DNA from: Asparagopsis taxiformis
Taxonomy: Eukaryota; Rhodophyta; Florideophyceae; Bonnemaisoniales; Bonnemaisoniaceae
Length of the DNA: 64,000 nucleotides
Direction of reading: 5' to 3'
NCBI GenBank assembly: GCA_030407315.1
Contig: JALQPE010001948.1
Coordinates: forward strand, 62,001 to 126,000
Position 1 is the first letter of the stretch; every line of letters begins with the position of its first letter. The position numbers and the translations under genes are program-made. The notes under the pieces were generated by a model that worked only from the letters and a program-made list of their open reading frames with translations, was not told the DNA's origin and did no database searches. This document shows positions 10,074 through 18,978 of this stretch, in pieces.

Positions 10074-12418
10074 GAAGCTCGTTCGTCATCGTGACTCGTT
10101 TCCACCTCGAGGAGTGTTTCGTCAGCGGAAGTCGTCACGTAGACTCCGCTGCGGCCATTACGCTGGCCATTTCGTTCGTTCGCCCACGGGCGGGGGTCAC
10201 GTCGGTCATTACGAAAGTCGCCGCGGCGCCTGTCGAAGGGCCTTCCCCCGTCACGATTGGGGTTTCGGAGTATCGTAGGCGGCGTGCCGTACCTCCGCGG
10301 GTTCACGTTCCCCCGCTCACCAGGTCGTTCCTGGTTACGTTTGGCCATTCGTTGGCGGAAGTACTCAGCCTGACGTGGGTTGCTCTTCACGTGGAAGAGG
10401 TAGTACTTGTACGCGAAAAAGATCCGTTGATCTGGCGTCAGACGCGGACACGTGAACGTCGAGTGGCCATCTTCGCGGCATGACCAACACGACAGCGTCC
10501 AGTAATCATTCGGGATTACGGAGTGCGCCAATTGCGTCTGCTCGCTCGTGAGCTTCGGCACGTCCTCGCATGGACGGTTCAATCGAGCTTCGAGCTCGTC
10601 CGGCTTTTCGTTTGCCGTTTTCGTATCGTTGGGCGGCGGCCCGTTCGTGAAGAGGATCGCCTCCAAATTCTCGGCAACGTGAGCCGCAGCGAGCGACACG
10701 TCGTCATCGTCCCTCGCGGGGATGTTCGGGTTACCATCGTGGTAACTGGGCTCGCTAGCCCGTTCATTACGTAAGTACGCGGACTCATCGTAGTCCGCGA
10801 ACTTCCTCGACCCGTGGTCGGAAATAGCCAACATAGGCTTCACCGGAAACCGCACTTTCGGTTTCGCGGCTGACGCGACAGCTGCCGCACGTGCACGGAA
10901 GGTCGTTCCTTCGGCCGTCGCCAATCGTCTCACAACGGTGAGGTCGTTCCTCTCTCGTTCGGGGAGTGACCGGAGTCGTTCCGTCACGGCTGCCCTCGTC
11001 GAGGGCAGCAAACCACGTACGTAGTGGTGAACGAGGAGTCGGTCCGTAAACACGTAGTTACACGCCCGCGTGGCGGTGTCGAGTCTATCAGCGTACTGAT
11101 TCTCGTCCTCGTTAGGACTCTGCGTGATCATCGTGACCTTTTCGTAGGCCTCCTGCAGCACGTCGTCTTGCAGGTATCGTTTGATCAACGCGTTGATTAC
11201 GTGAGGCCACGAGAACCTCTTCGTCGGATCAGTCGTGATCACACCAGTCGTACACTGGGAATCGTAGAACCGTCGGGCGTCCCCTTCGAGGAAGAAGTGC
11301 AGCGCACGTACTGCCACTCCCTCGCACACTCCGAGTGTGCTGAACCCATCACGTATTTGGGCGAGGAATCCGAGTAACGTAATCGGATTCCGGCCGGAGA
11401 ACGGCTTTAACGTAGGGAAAAGTCCCTCCAGCTCACGTTTGAGCTTATGTACGCTTTGACTCTCGTTCACGTAGAGATGTTCACGTACATCGTTAAGTCG
11501 GTACATGCGGTACGACACCACGTTCGCAAATGCGTCGAGCATTGTCGTGTGCTCTTCCAACGCGTGGCAAACGGGTCCGAGGGCGTTCCCTGGTAAGCGT
11601 ACCGCGTTGGCACGTTCGTCTTCGTGGACTCGCGTGTCCGTCGTGCCGAACGTTCCCAGCCACGGAATGTACGTCTCACGTGGCGGGGGAGCTCCCGTAT
11701 CGAATTGCGCAGCTCGTGCTGCGTCCGCCGACCGCGCGTGGTCTGGCGTGTCGTTAAAACGTAATTGCCTTCGTGGCGTCTCGTTGGGGTTGGCGATGGC
11801 TCGTTGCACTGTCGCCCCCCTTCCGTACGTTGTCGGGGTCGTCGGACCGGGTGTTGGTGGGTATCCTCCCGGAACGGCCGGGGAGGATTGCGAGTTATAG
11901 GCGCGCGAGCCTTCTCCGTAATTCGGATCGCTTCCGCTCGGCGGAGCGGAACGTCCGGCGACTATTTCGTTGAATACTACGACAAACGAGTCTAGTCTTT
12001 CCTCCACGGCGGAGAGGCGGTTTCGTAAATCTTCGTTTTCCCGTTCGAGGGTCGCTGAGCGTTCACGTAACGCAAGAGCTTCGCGATCCGAGACTCCGAG
12101 TGTCTGCCTTACGGCTTCGTCGACGGCCGCGTCGCTCGCCCTTTCGATGTGACCTCGAAGGTCTTCGTACACTACGCGTAGTACCGTGGGAGTCACGTTC
12201 CCTTCGTTGAGCTGACCGCGCGTTGCGGGGTCCATACTCACGGACTCAAACGGGCTTACCGTACGTGGTAGCTGGCCGATCGCCTCGATATCCGGCGGGA
12301 TAGATCGATCAGTCGCGAAGATCGCTTCTGCTGACAAGGCCACGTCGGCTTCGGCGTCCGCTGACGTTGGCAACGGTTGCCTGGGCGACGCGCTGGAATT
12401 CGACACAGCGTAATTCAT
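10013..12418 (-). CDS. gag: RE1-A Gag, 801 aa
   Basis: The capsid-nucleocapsid protein of the retrotransposon. Residues about 98-152 form a predicted coiled coil (ALRERSATLERENEDLRNRL). A capsid-like retrotransposon-gag region lies near 320-480 (FPTLKPFSGRNPITLLGFLAQI). One CCHC zinc knuckle has C644, C647, H652 and C657 (CWSCREDGHSTFTC), and an Arg/Asn-rich RNA-binding tail follows. I chose the ATG at 12418 (MNYAVS) because all three copies share it. The frame extends upstream in this copy without an ATG, and a 5-nt deletion in RE1-B breaks that extension. Confidence 0.92.
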   Translation of the reverse strand: MNYAVSNSSASPRQPLPTSADAEADVALSAEAIFATDRSIPPDIEAIGQLPRTVSPFESVSMDPATRGQLNEGNVTPTVLRVVYEDLRGHIERASDAAVDEAVRQTLGVSDREALALRERSATLERENEDLRNRLSAVEERLDSFVVVFNEIVAGRSAPPSGSDPNYGEGSRAYNSQSSPAVPGGYPPTPGPTTPTTYGRGATVQRAIANPNETPRRQLRFNDTPDHARSADAARAAQFDTGAPPPRETYIPWLGTFGTTDTRVHEDERANAVRLPGNALGPVCHALEEHTTMLDAFANVVSYRMYRLNDVREHLYVNESQSVHKLKRELEGLFPTLKPFSGRNPITLLGFLAQIRDGFSTLGVCEGVAVRALHFFLEGDARRFYDSQCTTGVITTDPTKRFSWPHVINALIKRYLQDDVLQEAYEKVTMITQSPNEDENQYADRLDTATRACNYVFTDRLLVHHYVRGLLPSTRAAVTERLRSLPERERNDLTVVRRLATAEGTTFRARAAAVASAAKPKVRFPVKPMLAISDHGSRKFADYDESAYLRNERASEPSYHDGNPNIPARDDDDVSLAAAHVAENLEAILFTNGPPPNDTKTANEKPDELEARLNRPCEDVPKLTSEQTQLAHSVIPNDYWTLSCWSCREDGHSTFTCPRLTPDQRIFFAYKYYLFHVKSNPRQAEYFRQRMAKRNQERPGERGNVNPRRYGTPPTILRNPNRDGGRPFDRRRGDFRNDRRDPRPWANERNGQRNGRSGVYVTTSADETLLEVETSHDDERASWAHDDDVSNGLPPENDQAM

Positions 12419-12508
12419 AGACCGTCGTCTGTAGCGTAGCACGTAGCTTTTCGTTAACGTAAAAGAGCTCAACCTCGTTGGTTGTCATTATGCTCGTAGC
12501 AACTTCTA

Positions 12509-12521
12509 GGTCGAGAGACCA
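12509..12521 (-). other. Primer-binding site of RE1-A
   Basis: One base inside the 5' LTR the minus strand reads TGGTCTCTCGACC. It starts with TGG, as expected for pairing to the CCA end of a tRNA. The primer tRNA would end in GGTCGAGAGACCA; I cannot name it. The site is identical in RE1-B and RE1-C. Confidence 0.65.
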
Positions 12522-12522
12522 G

Positions 12523-13182
12523 TGTGGAACGGTAGTTCGGTGACGAAGTAGCTGGTACGAGCTACGGACACGCTGTCCTTAACAAAACGAACGAACAGTC
12601 CACCCGCTGGTGTTTGACTGTATGTTAGGTAGAAAGGTAGAGATAGGTTAGCGAGTAGACACGAGCGTCACGACGCAACAATCCACGCGAGGATTACGTT
12701 AGCGAACGAGGTGGCACGTCACCGGAGGCGCTCTCAACCAAGCCCGGAGGCACTACACGCAATCAGCCTTACGTGCGGCGATGGGTAGGGAGTACGCAGC
12801 TCGACGGAGACGAAGTCTCGCTAGGCAAAACGTAAACGTAAAACGTAGAAGTCAGTCGTAGACTAGAGCCGTTGCTCGTTCGATGAATTGTCCCCTTTCC
12901 CTCCCGGCACGATGCCAATACCTATATGGCCACGATGGCATCGCTTTACAGTGTAAACACTGCTCGTAACGTCCCCGAATGGGAAGGGACCTTGTGGGTC
13001 GCACGTAGGGACCCGTTGGTCCGTTGGCCGTTGCCAGTACGTTCGTTGCACACGTGTGCCGGTTGCGCGCGCGCATGCGCCAGCAATGTTCGTGCATTGC
13101 TGTCGCCGGTCGTGTCCGCCGAAATTCGAATTCCGCGGAAAACGTAAATATTTGCAATTTCGGAATTGCCACGTATACTACA
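12523..13182 (-). repeat. 5' LTR of RE1-A (660 bp)
   Basis: The minus strand begins TGTAGTATACGTGGCAATTC and ends GTTCCACA, the usual TG...CA termini. It matches the LTRs at 19615, 29663 and 41183. Inside are an AGCAATG-loop-CATTGCT hairpin and a CCATATAGG element, a candidate TATA box. Confidence 0.9.
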
Positions 13183-13302
13183 GAGCGCTTCCACATGACT
13201 TCCATCAACATCGCGAATCGATACGAATTTGCTGACTTGATTGCGGTCGATGAACACCCATCCGTCGTGCTTTTCACCGTGATTGTGGAACGTTCCTTCC
13301 AT
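13183..13302 (-). pseudogene. 40-codon N-terminal fragment of a gene cut by the RE1-A LTR
   Basis: A minus-strand ATG at 13302 opens a protein-like frame (MEGTFHNHGEKHDGW, then FIDRN and SIRDVDGSHVEAL) that runs directly into the outer edge of the LTR at 13182. If RE1-A inserted within this gene, the rest should lie beyond 3112, where only a short frame (FEKPGNFMVWTIRN) is visible. The family is unknown. Confidence 0.3.
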
Positions 13303-13816
13303 GGCGAACAAAGGTAGAGTTTTTAAGAAAGGGATAGTTGGTTGCTGCTTGACCAGGGTTGCGCAAAGCAGAAGTTGGTTGTTTAAAACAAAGTGTCAGC
13401 GAGTGGTAGCACTTCGGTGGCTGTTTCCTTTCCACCCCTGTCCGAACCTTTACAAGATAACTATATCGACTGTTAGCTCAATAATCAATGTAATACTAAA
13501 GTAATCCTCAAAACATTTTTTCCATGCAATTTATTGGGCCCCGTAACATCTCTAAACGTATCTTTGTAGTCCAATCGTATGCATCCGACATTCACTTCTA
13601 GAACGATTATTCACATCAAATTTTATGCTGCAATCAGTTCATGGCAGACATCATCCACACTGACGTGTCAATTTTGTCAATTGTCCATTCTATTTCTACA
13701 CCACCTAAACATCTCTTCTCGACCTTTCCAATCCTCCTAGTATATACTACTCTTTAGCAGAAGGTAACGGTTAGGCTTTCACTAATACAACAATTCTATC
13801 CCATAGCTATCCCAAC
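13303..13816. other. Intergenic DNA upstream of the 13817 gene
   Basis: AT-rich sequence with no supported gene. A TATATA-containing stretch (AGTATATACTACTC, near 13740) lies about 75 bp upstream of the ATG at 13817 and is a reasonable core-promoter candidate for that gene. Confidence 0.4.
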
Positions 13817-15175
13817 ATGCTTCCTCTCGCTCCAAACGACGTTATAGAAGTTCAATGGGAACTTCGGCCGTTTGGGAGGAAACGAAAAATTGTGTGGTGG
13901 TCTGCAATCGTCAAGGAAATTACTCAGGTCAAGACTGAAACAGACCCATTCCTCCATGCATTGCTCGAATACAAAGCTGAGTATGGTTTCGACTCTACCC
14001 TTTCTCAAGTCAAGATTTCAGATCGTAACGAGCTCGTCGACAAGGATTCCGGAAGGGTTCTCCCGTGGCGAAGTGGTGAGCTTCGCAGTATGGACTCACC
14101 TGCATCCCCAGCAGAGAGAGACCCGGACTACGGCATTGACCACACTCGCCACCGCCACCGCGGCATCCTTCAAGATTGCACTGCGGATCAAATGAAGAAG
14201 ACCATAGCAGAAATGCTGGCAAGATTGGAAAAGCTGGAGTCAGCTGCCAAACATCCTCTTCCCCCTCCATTCGATTGCAACAGCTCCATGACCTCCTCTG
14301 CTCTGACTGTATGTAGCATTCTGTTTCAGAAGTTTGGTGTGTACACGGACAAGCCCCTCTCCCTCCGGATGACAAAATCCGAGCACTCCACGGGAATGCG
14401 ACAAACATCGCAAGAAGAAATCAGAGTACAGGCTGACTGCTCCCTTGCTCAATTCCGCACTATTTCCATTCAATGCAAGGCGAAAGAGAATCGTGACGTT
14501 CTCTTCCAGCCGTCCGTTGAGGACATCACCTTTCCCTCTGGAAATGAGTCTGATCTTTCCATCATTTTCCCCACCTTTCAGGCACTATGTGACTCCATAG
14601 GTACCTCGCAACACGGGTTCCAGAAAATATTGGTTAAAAGCAGGACGGAACGCAATGGAGGCAGCTCGATTGTCCGAATTCTAGGAAATCTAGTCGACGT
14701 TGATTGCGCTCATGATGCTCCTTCTTCCGCCTTTCTCGTCGGCTCATCTGCTTACGTCCTGTCCAGCCCAGACCAACGTATGACAGTTCTTTGCAGGGAC
14801 TCTTACGAGTTTGACCACGTCAACAATACATTTTACATCCCCTATGCCTTAGCCAACTATCACATTCTAGCATCGTGGACTCTTTCCACCTACATGATAA
14901 GGCTACTGTTACCTATGGAGCAACGTTTTCGTTACTGGTGGAGACGTATTCAGCGCCGAGCCAGTTACAGCACTTTCCAGCCTGTATCAACCGCAGAGAC
15001 GTTTGGTACACTATATCTACGCTTACCTTGCTGTATTTTCAGTGGTACTACTACATGCCAGGAGCTTGAAGACATTGGCTATGAGGCTATCTCTCGCCTT
15101 GGCTTCAATGCGGATTCAGACACTACCCACCCTCCCTCTCCTCCACCTGCCACCTGCAGTCCGGAGCAAAAATGA
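13817..15175 (+). CDS. Uncharacterised 452-aa protein (family P, copy 2)
   Basis: A single-exon frame from ATG 13817. The N-terminal unit (IEVQWEL..KIVWWSAIVKEI) matches the Tudor-like unit of the 429-2123 protein. A helical segment (MKKTIAEMLARLEKLES, about residues 125-141) could dimerise. The globular C-terminal half shares the SSAFLVGSSAYV and TLYLRLPCCIFSG blocks with copy 1, and the tail is Pro/Thr-rich and low-complexity. It is about 110 residues shorter than copy 1 because the second N-terminal unit is missing or collapsed. The two genes lie on opposite strands on either side of RE1-A. I recognise no catalytic motif; a DNA- or chromatin-associated role is only a guess from the Tudor-like fold. 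Confidence 0.65.
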   Translation: MLPLAPNDVIEVQWELRPFGRKRKIVWWSAIVKEITQVKTETDPFLHALLEYKAEYGFDSTLSQVKISDRNELVDKDSGRVLPWRSGELRSMDSPASPAERDPDYGIDHTRHRHRGILQDCTADQMKKTIAEMLARLEKLESAAKHPLPPPFDCNSSMTSSALTVCSILFQKFGVYTDKPLSLRMTKSEHSTGMRQTSQEEIRVQADCSLAQFRTISIQCKAKENRDVLFQPSVEDITFPSGNESDLSIIFPTFQALCDSIGTSQHGFQKILVKSRTERNGGSSIVRILGNLVDVDCAHDAPSSAFLVGSSAYVLSSPDQRMTVLCRDSYEFDHVNNTFYIPYALANYHILASWTLSTYMIRLLLPMEQRFRYWWRRIQRRASYSTFQPVSTAETFGTLYLRLPCCIFSGTTTCQELEDIGYEAISRLGFNADSDTTHPPSPPPATCSPEQK

Positions 15176-15449
15176 TAAAGCACACCTATCCGTAGTTATC
15201 CTGTTCCTGGGTATTCCATTCTAGAGCTCCTGTGGCCATCAATTTCTAGTAAAGACGGATACCCTCGCCCTTCCTACTTCGACTATTCCACTACCTGTCT
15301 CTGCGCTGTTCCTTCGACTTGACACTATCGTCTGACTGGTTTCCTGATGTCTCGTATCTATCTACTTCCATCTATTACAAAATTCAACTCAACAGAAATT
15401 TTATTTCTTCATTCTTCGTCTACTATACCGAAACCGGTTTCATCCGATA

Positions 15450-15635
15450 CTACTCCCCTTCATTCTCGATTTCATCATCGACGAATACCTTCACATATTC
15501 TGCATCTCCTCCGTCCTCTTCCATAGACCTGAAGCTCTCCTCCAGCACTGATTCCCCCCCATCGTCTACATTCAGTTCTTCATATCTATCACGCGATATA
15601 GTCAACACCTCCTCATTCATGAACCGACTACTCAC
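15450..15635 (-). CDS. Acidic C-terminal segment, probably the last part of the 15.4-17.0 kb gene
   Basis: A frame of about 61 residues with a strongly acidic tail (EEDGGDAEYVKVFVDDEIENEGE) that looks coding. It overlaps the end of the 15632-16000 frame but is out of register with it. At the overlap the minus strand reads GGGAGCGG followed by GTGAGT, a textbook 5' splice site. Either an intron or a frameshift therefore separates the two parts. Confidence 0.35.
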   Translation of the reverse strand: MSSRFMNEEVLTISRDRYEELNVDDGGESVLEESFRSMEEDGGDAEYVKVFVDDEIENEGE

Positions 15636-16000
15636 CCGCTCCCCGGAAGAAGCAGTTTCACTGCTTCATTGATTTCCCGGATTTGCGCTCCTCTCACCTC
15701 TGCTCCACTTTGAAATTTCAAAATCGTTCGGAACCCGTATGCAAGTATATAGATGAATTGCAAGGAGTATTCTGAACGTCGCAGGAACATGTTCTTATCA
15801 GAACATTGCGTGTAGGCGACTGCAAAGTTCAGTGCAACCTCTACTAAATTGATCCTCCTAGTCACAAACCTATTGTCCGGTTCTCCAATTATTTGAACTT
15901 CGTACTCGACTTTGAATAGCATTTCTTTTCGCACTGCAATGAAGTCGCGAAGAATCTTCATATTCTTTTCATCCATTGCTGCACGCTCCGCTGCATTCAT
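15632..16000 (-). CDS. Middle segment of a split coiled-coil gene
   Basis: The frame is open through ESVPSLYSAQRK before the ATG at 16000 and continues MNAAERAAMDEKNMKILRDF for about 122 residues. It reads as protein throughout, with a helical N-terminus and a beta-rich middle (VEYEVQIIGEPDNRFVTRRI). It follows the 16035-17006 frame on the same strand after a hairpin, in a different phase. The simplest reading is one ancestral gene covering 15450-17006, now broken or spliced at two places. The family is not recognised. Confidence 0.4.
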   Translation of the reverse strand: MNAAERAAMDEKNMKILRDFIAVRKEMLFKVEYEVQIIGEPDNRFVTRRINLVEVALNFAVAYTQCSDKNMFLRRSEYSLQFIYILAYGFRTILKFQSGAEVRGAQIREINEAVKLLLPGSG

Positions 16001-16034
16001 TTTCCTCTGCGCCGAGTACAGACTTGGAACTGAC

Positions 16035-16119
16035 TCAATGTCCAGCCCACGTGGGCTGGAGCATCATTTGCACGACGGTACCGTCGTGGAAATGATGCTC
16101 CATGCGGACTGAACATTGA
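16035..16119. repeat. Compound hairpin: 46-bp near-perfect palindrome plus 20-bp palindrome
   Basis: Bases 16057-16102 form a 46-bp inverted repeat with one mismatched pair, centred on ACGGTACCGT. Next to it, TCCAGCCCACGTGGGCTGGA (16041-16060) is a perfect 20-bp palindrome. Outer arms TCAATGT (16035-16041) and ACATTGA (16113-16119) also pair. The block sits exactly where the coiled-coil gene loses its frame, which suggests an insertion such as a foldback element or intron-like unit. Confidence 0.8.
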
Positions 16120-17006
16120 AACCCACTGTATAGAACGAATCCAATATCTCGGATGAACTGGTTTCGCACATGATCTCTGGACTTGTTCATAAACCCGGTC
16201 ACTGCCGTGAGTGCCGATTTCGTCACAGTGATGCCTACCTCCTTTCTGTGCAACGGCCCATTGTCACCAACCTTTCTTCGCTTCTGCTTTCGAGCGGCCC
16301 CATCACTTCCCTCGGACGTCCCATGCATTCCATCCATGCGACCAGAGTCCGTTCCGCGAATTGTCTCCTCAATGGTCCCGGTAGTCACATACCCCCGCGC
16401 CCTCCACCGTTCGATACCTTCCGACGTTCCATTGGAGCTGGAACGGTCTCCTCCCTCTCTGAAAGAATTGTTTTGACACGTATTCTTTATTAAAGAGGTC
16501 ACAACTTGGCAGCGCAATTCAATGTGGTTCCGACCGGCAAGCGTCCTATTGAACACATCCTTTCGCTCATTGCTCTGCCTGGCGAACATCAGCGTATTGA
16601 TTAGCTCGCATCCGTTGAAATGCCTATTCCTCTTATCCACCATTGCCTTCGTGTACGTTGGAACAACAGCACACAGCACAGCACACACCATTTCGAACGT
16701 GAACGATTTCTCCGCATCCTGCGCAATGCGGAGACGTTCCCTGTCCTTCTCGGAGGCGATCTTCTTCGGATGTCCTTGTCCCTGGCTCAGAAGCCCATCG
16801 ACGATCCTCTTGACCTCCTGCATATCGGTGTTTAGCATGGAGACAGTCTTGGCGACATTTCCGAGAGTCTCGCGTAATTGAATGGTGCTCTTCTCGACGG
16901 CATCCATTTTATCACTCAGGGCTTTCAGCTCTGCAGTGATGTTCGAAAAGCCCTCACGCGTTATTTCGGAAAATGCGGCGATGCTTACGGAGGTTTCGGG
17001 ATTCAT
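16035..17006 (-). CDS. N-terminal part of a coiled-coil protein, frame lost at a hairpin
   Basis: ATG 17006 opens about 323 codons; the frame upstream of it has no ATG. Residues about 10-75 are a strong predicted coiled coil (ITAELKALSDKMDAVEKSTI, then NTDMQEVKRIVDGLL). A helical, Cys-containing region follows (FTFEMVCAVLCAVVPTYTKA), then a low-complexity Gly/Ser/Arg region with a KQKRRK basic patch that may be a nuclear signal. The last 20 or so residues (from MEHHFHDGTVV) are encoded by the palindrome at 16057-16102 and so are unlikely to be ancestral. The reading resumes in another phase at 16000. No domain is recognised. Confidence 0.45.
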   Translation of the reverse strand: MNPETSVSIAAFSEITREGFSNITAELKALSDKMDAVEKSTIQLRETLGNVAKTVSMLNTDMQEVKRIVDGLLSQGQGHPKKIASEKDRERLRIAQDAEKSFTFEMVCAVLCAVVPTYTKAMVDKRNRHFNGCELINTLMFARQSNERKDVFNRTLAGRNHIELRCQVVTSLIKNTCQNNSFREGGDRSSSNGTSEGIERWRARGYVTTGTIEETIRGTDSGRMDGMHGTSEGSDGAARKQKRRKVGDNGPLHRKEVGITVTKSALTAVTGFMNKSRDHVRNQFIRDIGFVLYSGFQCSVRMEHHFHDGTVVQMMLQPTWAGH

Positions 17007-17690
17007 GTTGAACTTGCAATTGGAGTTTGCTAAAAGGAGAAGTGGAGAAGTGCTTTGAAGGAAGGATGTCACGCTTAGTACAGCAGTGTTGTAGCAAATA
17101 TCATTCCAGTGGATGCATCCATCCTCTTCTACTCTACATAATAATAATGCTTCCCAGTGCTCCGTACTACCGTTAGTAACGGTTATTTTTTATGATTTAG
17201 TGGTGGATGGTGCGTATTCTTTCCTTTGCCACCACCCACGTCCTGTACATACCACACCTCGCTACCAGACTGACGTCTCCTACTCGACACTTTCAATTCA
17301 AAGATAGATAGGTATAATTTGAAATGCTAAACTCAACATAATATAGCTACTCTGTACATTCTCTCCTTACGGTGAGACAAACCAGATATGTTCTGTTCTC
17401 CCAATCTTTCTTTCTACAACATCCTATTCAGCATCTAACTTCCCCACACCCAACTATCTGTAAAGCACCATCACAATTACTATCACAATTGCTATAGTCG
17501 TATACCACACACCATTCCAATATTTACCTTCACACCAACGCTATGCTCCATATTTCCTCTCAAGTCCACTCCACCAGACAGTGTTGTGAACCAATGCACG
17601 GTACTACCCGCAGACAATACAATTTGCTATCTACACTACTGTCTACAGATTTCCCCAGACAGTGCAGTAATACAATACAATGCATTGCCT
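17007..17690. other. AT-rich intergenic DNA
   Basis: No supported gene. The right-hand end contains single half-sites of the CAGACAGT motif (near 17577 and 17657) leading into the palindrome array that starts at 17691. Confidence 0.45.
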
Positions 17691-17920
17691 CAGACAGTAA
17701 AATGTACTGTCTGCACATACTGTCTGGCGGCAACACTTCCGGACAGTAAAATTTACTGTTCTGGACAGTAAATTTTACTGTTTTTGGTACTGTCCAGATT
17801 TCGTTCCAGTTTATTGCTGCAGCAGTATTCTGAAATTTCCAGACAGTAAATTTTACTGTCTCTGCGCACTGTCTTGGCCAGACAGTAATTTTTACTGTCT
17901 CAGACAGTAAATTTACTGTC
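17691..17920. repeat. Array of six ACAGTAAA/TTTACTGT palindromes
   Basis: Units are at 17691-17713, 17743-17759, 17765-17781, 17842-17860, 17881-17899 and 17903-17920. Each is an inverted repeat of ACAGTAAA (first unit ACAGTA) around a 0-5 bp centre; the last, GACAGTAAATTTACTGTC, is a perfect 18-bp palindrome. Half-sites (GTACTGTCC, CACTGTCTTGG) lie between them. Spacing is irregular, so this is not a CRISPR array or a simple satellite. Confidence 0.85.
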
Positions 17921-18799
17921 TTTTTTCATTCCCAACACCGTAGTGTAACCGGTCGTGCGACGCAAGCGCAATTCGCGCCGCGCCTCGGAGCGCATCCCCG
18001 CGTCGAAAAACCAAGGCTCACTAACTTTTCCCTCCCGTTCAACGTCATTCCAGGGGACACCGCCGTCCAACAAGAAACCGGCGCTAGGCGCCGCCGCCCA
18101 GGGATCAAGATGCGCGAATTCGTCGCGACGCATTGTGCGAAGACACGCCAAATGACGCACCAACCGCTCGTCCGCAGCGTCCTCCAGGAAGTAAGCATCA
18201 CAAGGGAGATTCGAAGGCACGGCCAAGTCGCACCACGCCGTCTCGCGTCGCGCATCCCATACGGCTTGCGCATTCTTGTGGCCAGGCAACACCGGGTAGC
18301 AGTTGACGTCTGCGATACGCGTCCATTGGAAACGCCGCGGAAAGTACTGGACGCAGCTCAATTCAGACCAGGTTGGCATCGCGCGCGGCAGGAAACAGAA
18401 CGCAGAAGGGTCTTCGTAACGCGCACGCGGAGCGACGACGGGTACGTGCTGCGCGGCCGAAGGGAGCGATACAGAAGAAGGGGCAGGTACAGAACGAAGA
18501 GGTACGCCAACATTGGCGCGACTCCCAGCCGTAGGCGTAGCGGTTATGTCCACTGTCGCAACAACGCCCGACGACGCACCGACATTATCCGCGTTATGCG
18601 CACTCGCCGTCGCGGCAACCGGCGCGCTGGTGGACGAAGCTTGAGCCATAGACAGATAAAAAGGGCTCTCGGGGCTCATAGGAGATGGAGAAGCGAGACG
18701 CGGGGTTGCCAACGGCGTACGTATCGGCGTCGCAGCTTCTTCGCCTGAAGGGACACTGGCGCGCAGCCAGCTAGGAAGGGTATCACCGTCGTGCGCCAT
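17900..18799 (-). CDS. Uncharacterised 299-aa protein in the RE2-associated segment, possibly Gag-like
   Basis: ATG 18799; the frame upstream has no ATG. Residues 1-120 are a Pro/Ser/Ala-rich low-complexity region. Residues about 125-285 are globular (FCFLPRAMPTWSELSCVQYF, later DEFAHLDPWAAAPSAGFLLD), and a basic Arg-rich stretch follows. The final residues (KKDSKFTV) come from the palindrome array, so the natural C-terminus may be lost. The GC-rich composition resembles the retroelements, and the gene lies downstream of the RE2 LTR in the same orientation with a CT-rich leader (18845-18935 on the minus strand). That layout suggests an RE2 gag remnant, but I see no zinc knuckle and no primer-binding site. 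Confidence 0.4.
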   Translation of the reverse strand: MAHDGDTLPSWLRASVPSGEEAATPIRTPLATPRLASPSPMSPESPFYLSMAQASSTSAPVAATASAHNADNVGASSGVVATVDITATPTAGSRANVGVPLRSVPAPSSVSLPSAAQHVPVVAPRARYEDPSAFCFLPRAMPTWSELSCVQYFPRRFQWTRIADVNCYPVLPGHKNAQAVWDARRETAWCDLAVPSNLPCDAYFLEDAADERLVRHLACLRTMRRDEFAHLDPWAAAPSAGFLLDGGVPWNDVEREGKVSEPWFFDAGMRSEARRELRLRRTTGYTTVLGMKKDSKFTV

Positions 18800-18978
18800 A
18801 ACGGAAGCGAGCGCGTGCGACAACGAGCGAAACAGCGAACGCTAGTGACCGAAGAGAGAAGGATAAAAGAAGAGAGAGAGGATCGAAAGGAGAAGAATGG
18901 ACTGAGAAAAAGAAAAAGGCAAAGGATATGCAGGAAGAGATGACGCGCGGGGACGCGCTGTGATGTTAGTCGGGGGAG

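Larger units (their letters stand above)
3112..13182 (-). mobile_element. RE1-A: Ty3/gypsy chromovirus-type LTR retrotransposon, 3'-truncated
   Basis: The order on the minus strand is 5' LTR (13182-12523), primer-binding site, gag, pol by -1 frameshift, then a long non-coding 3' region that matches RE1-B and RE1-C. Similarity to the other copies stops abruptly at 3112 (GTCGTCTGC), before any 3' LTR, and unrelated AT-rich DNA follows. No target duplication can therefore be found. The element is very CpG-rich compared with its surroundings. Both proteins are open, but RNase H carries an active-site substitution. Protease-RT-RNaseH-integrase order and a C-terminal chromodomain place it among chromoviral Metaviridae. 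Confidence 0.9.

Noticed and set aside
17691..17920. CRISPR-like array
   Set aside because: Spacing is irregular, repeat units are palindromes of different centre length, and the context is eukaryotic.
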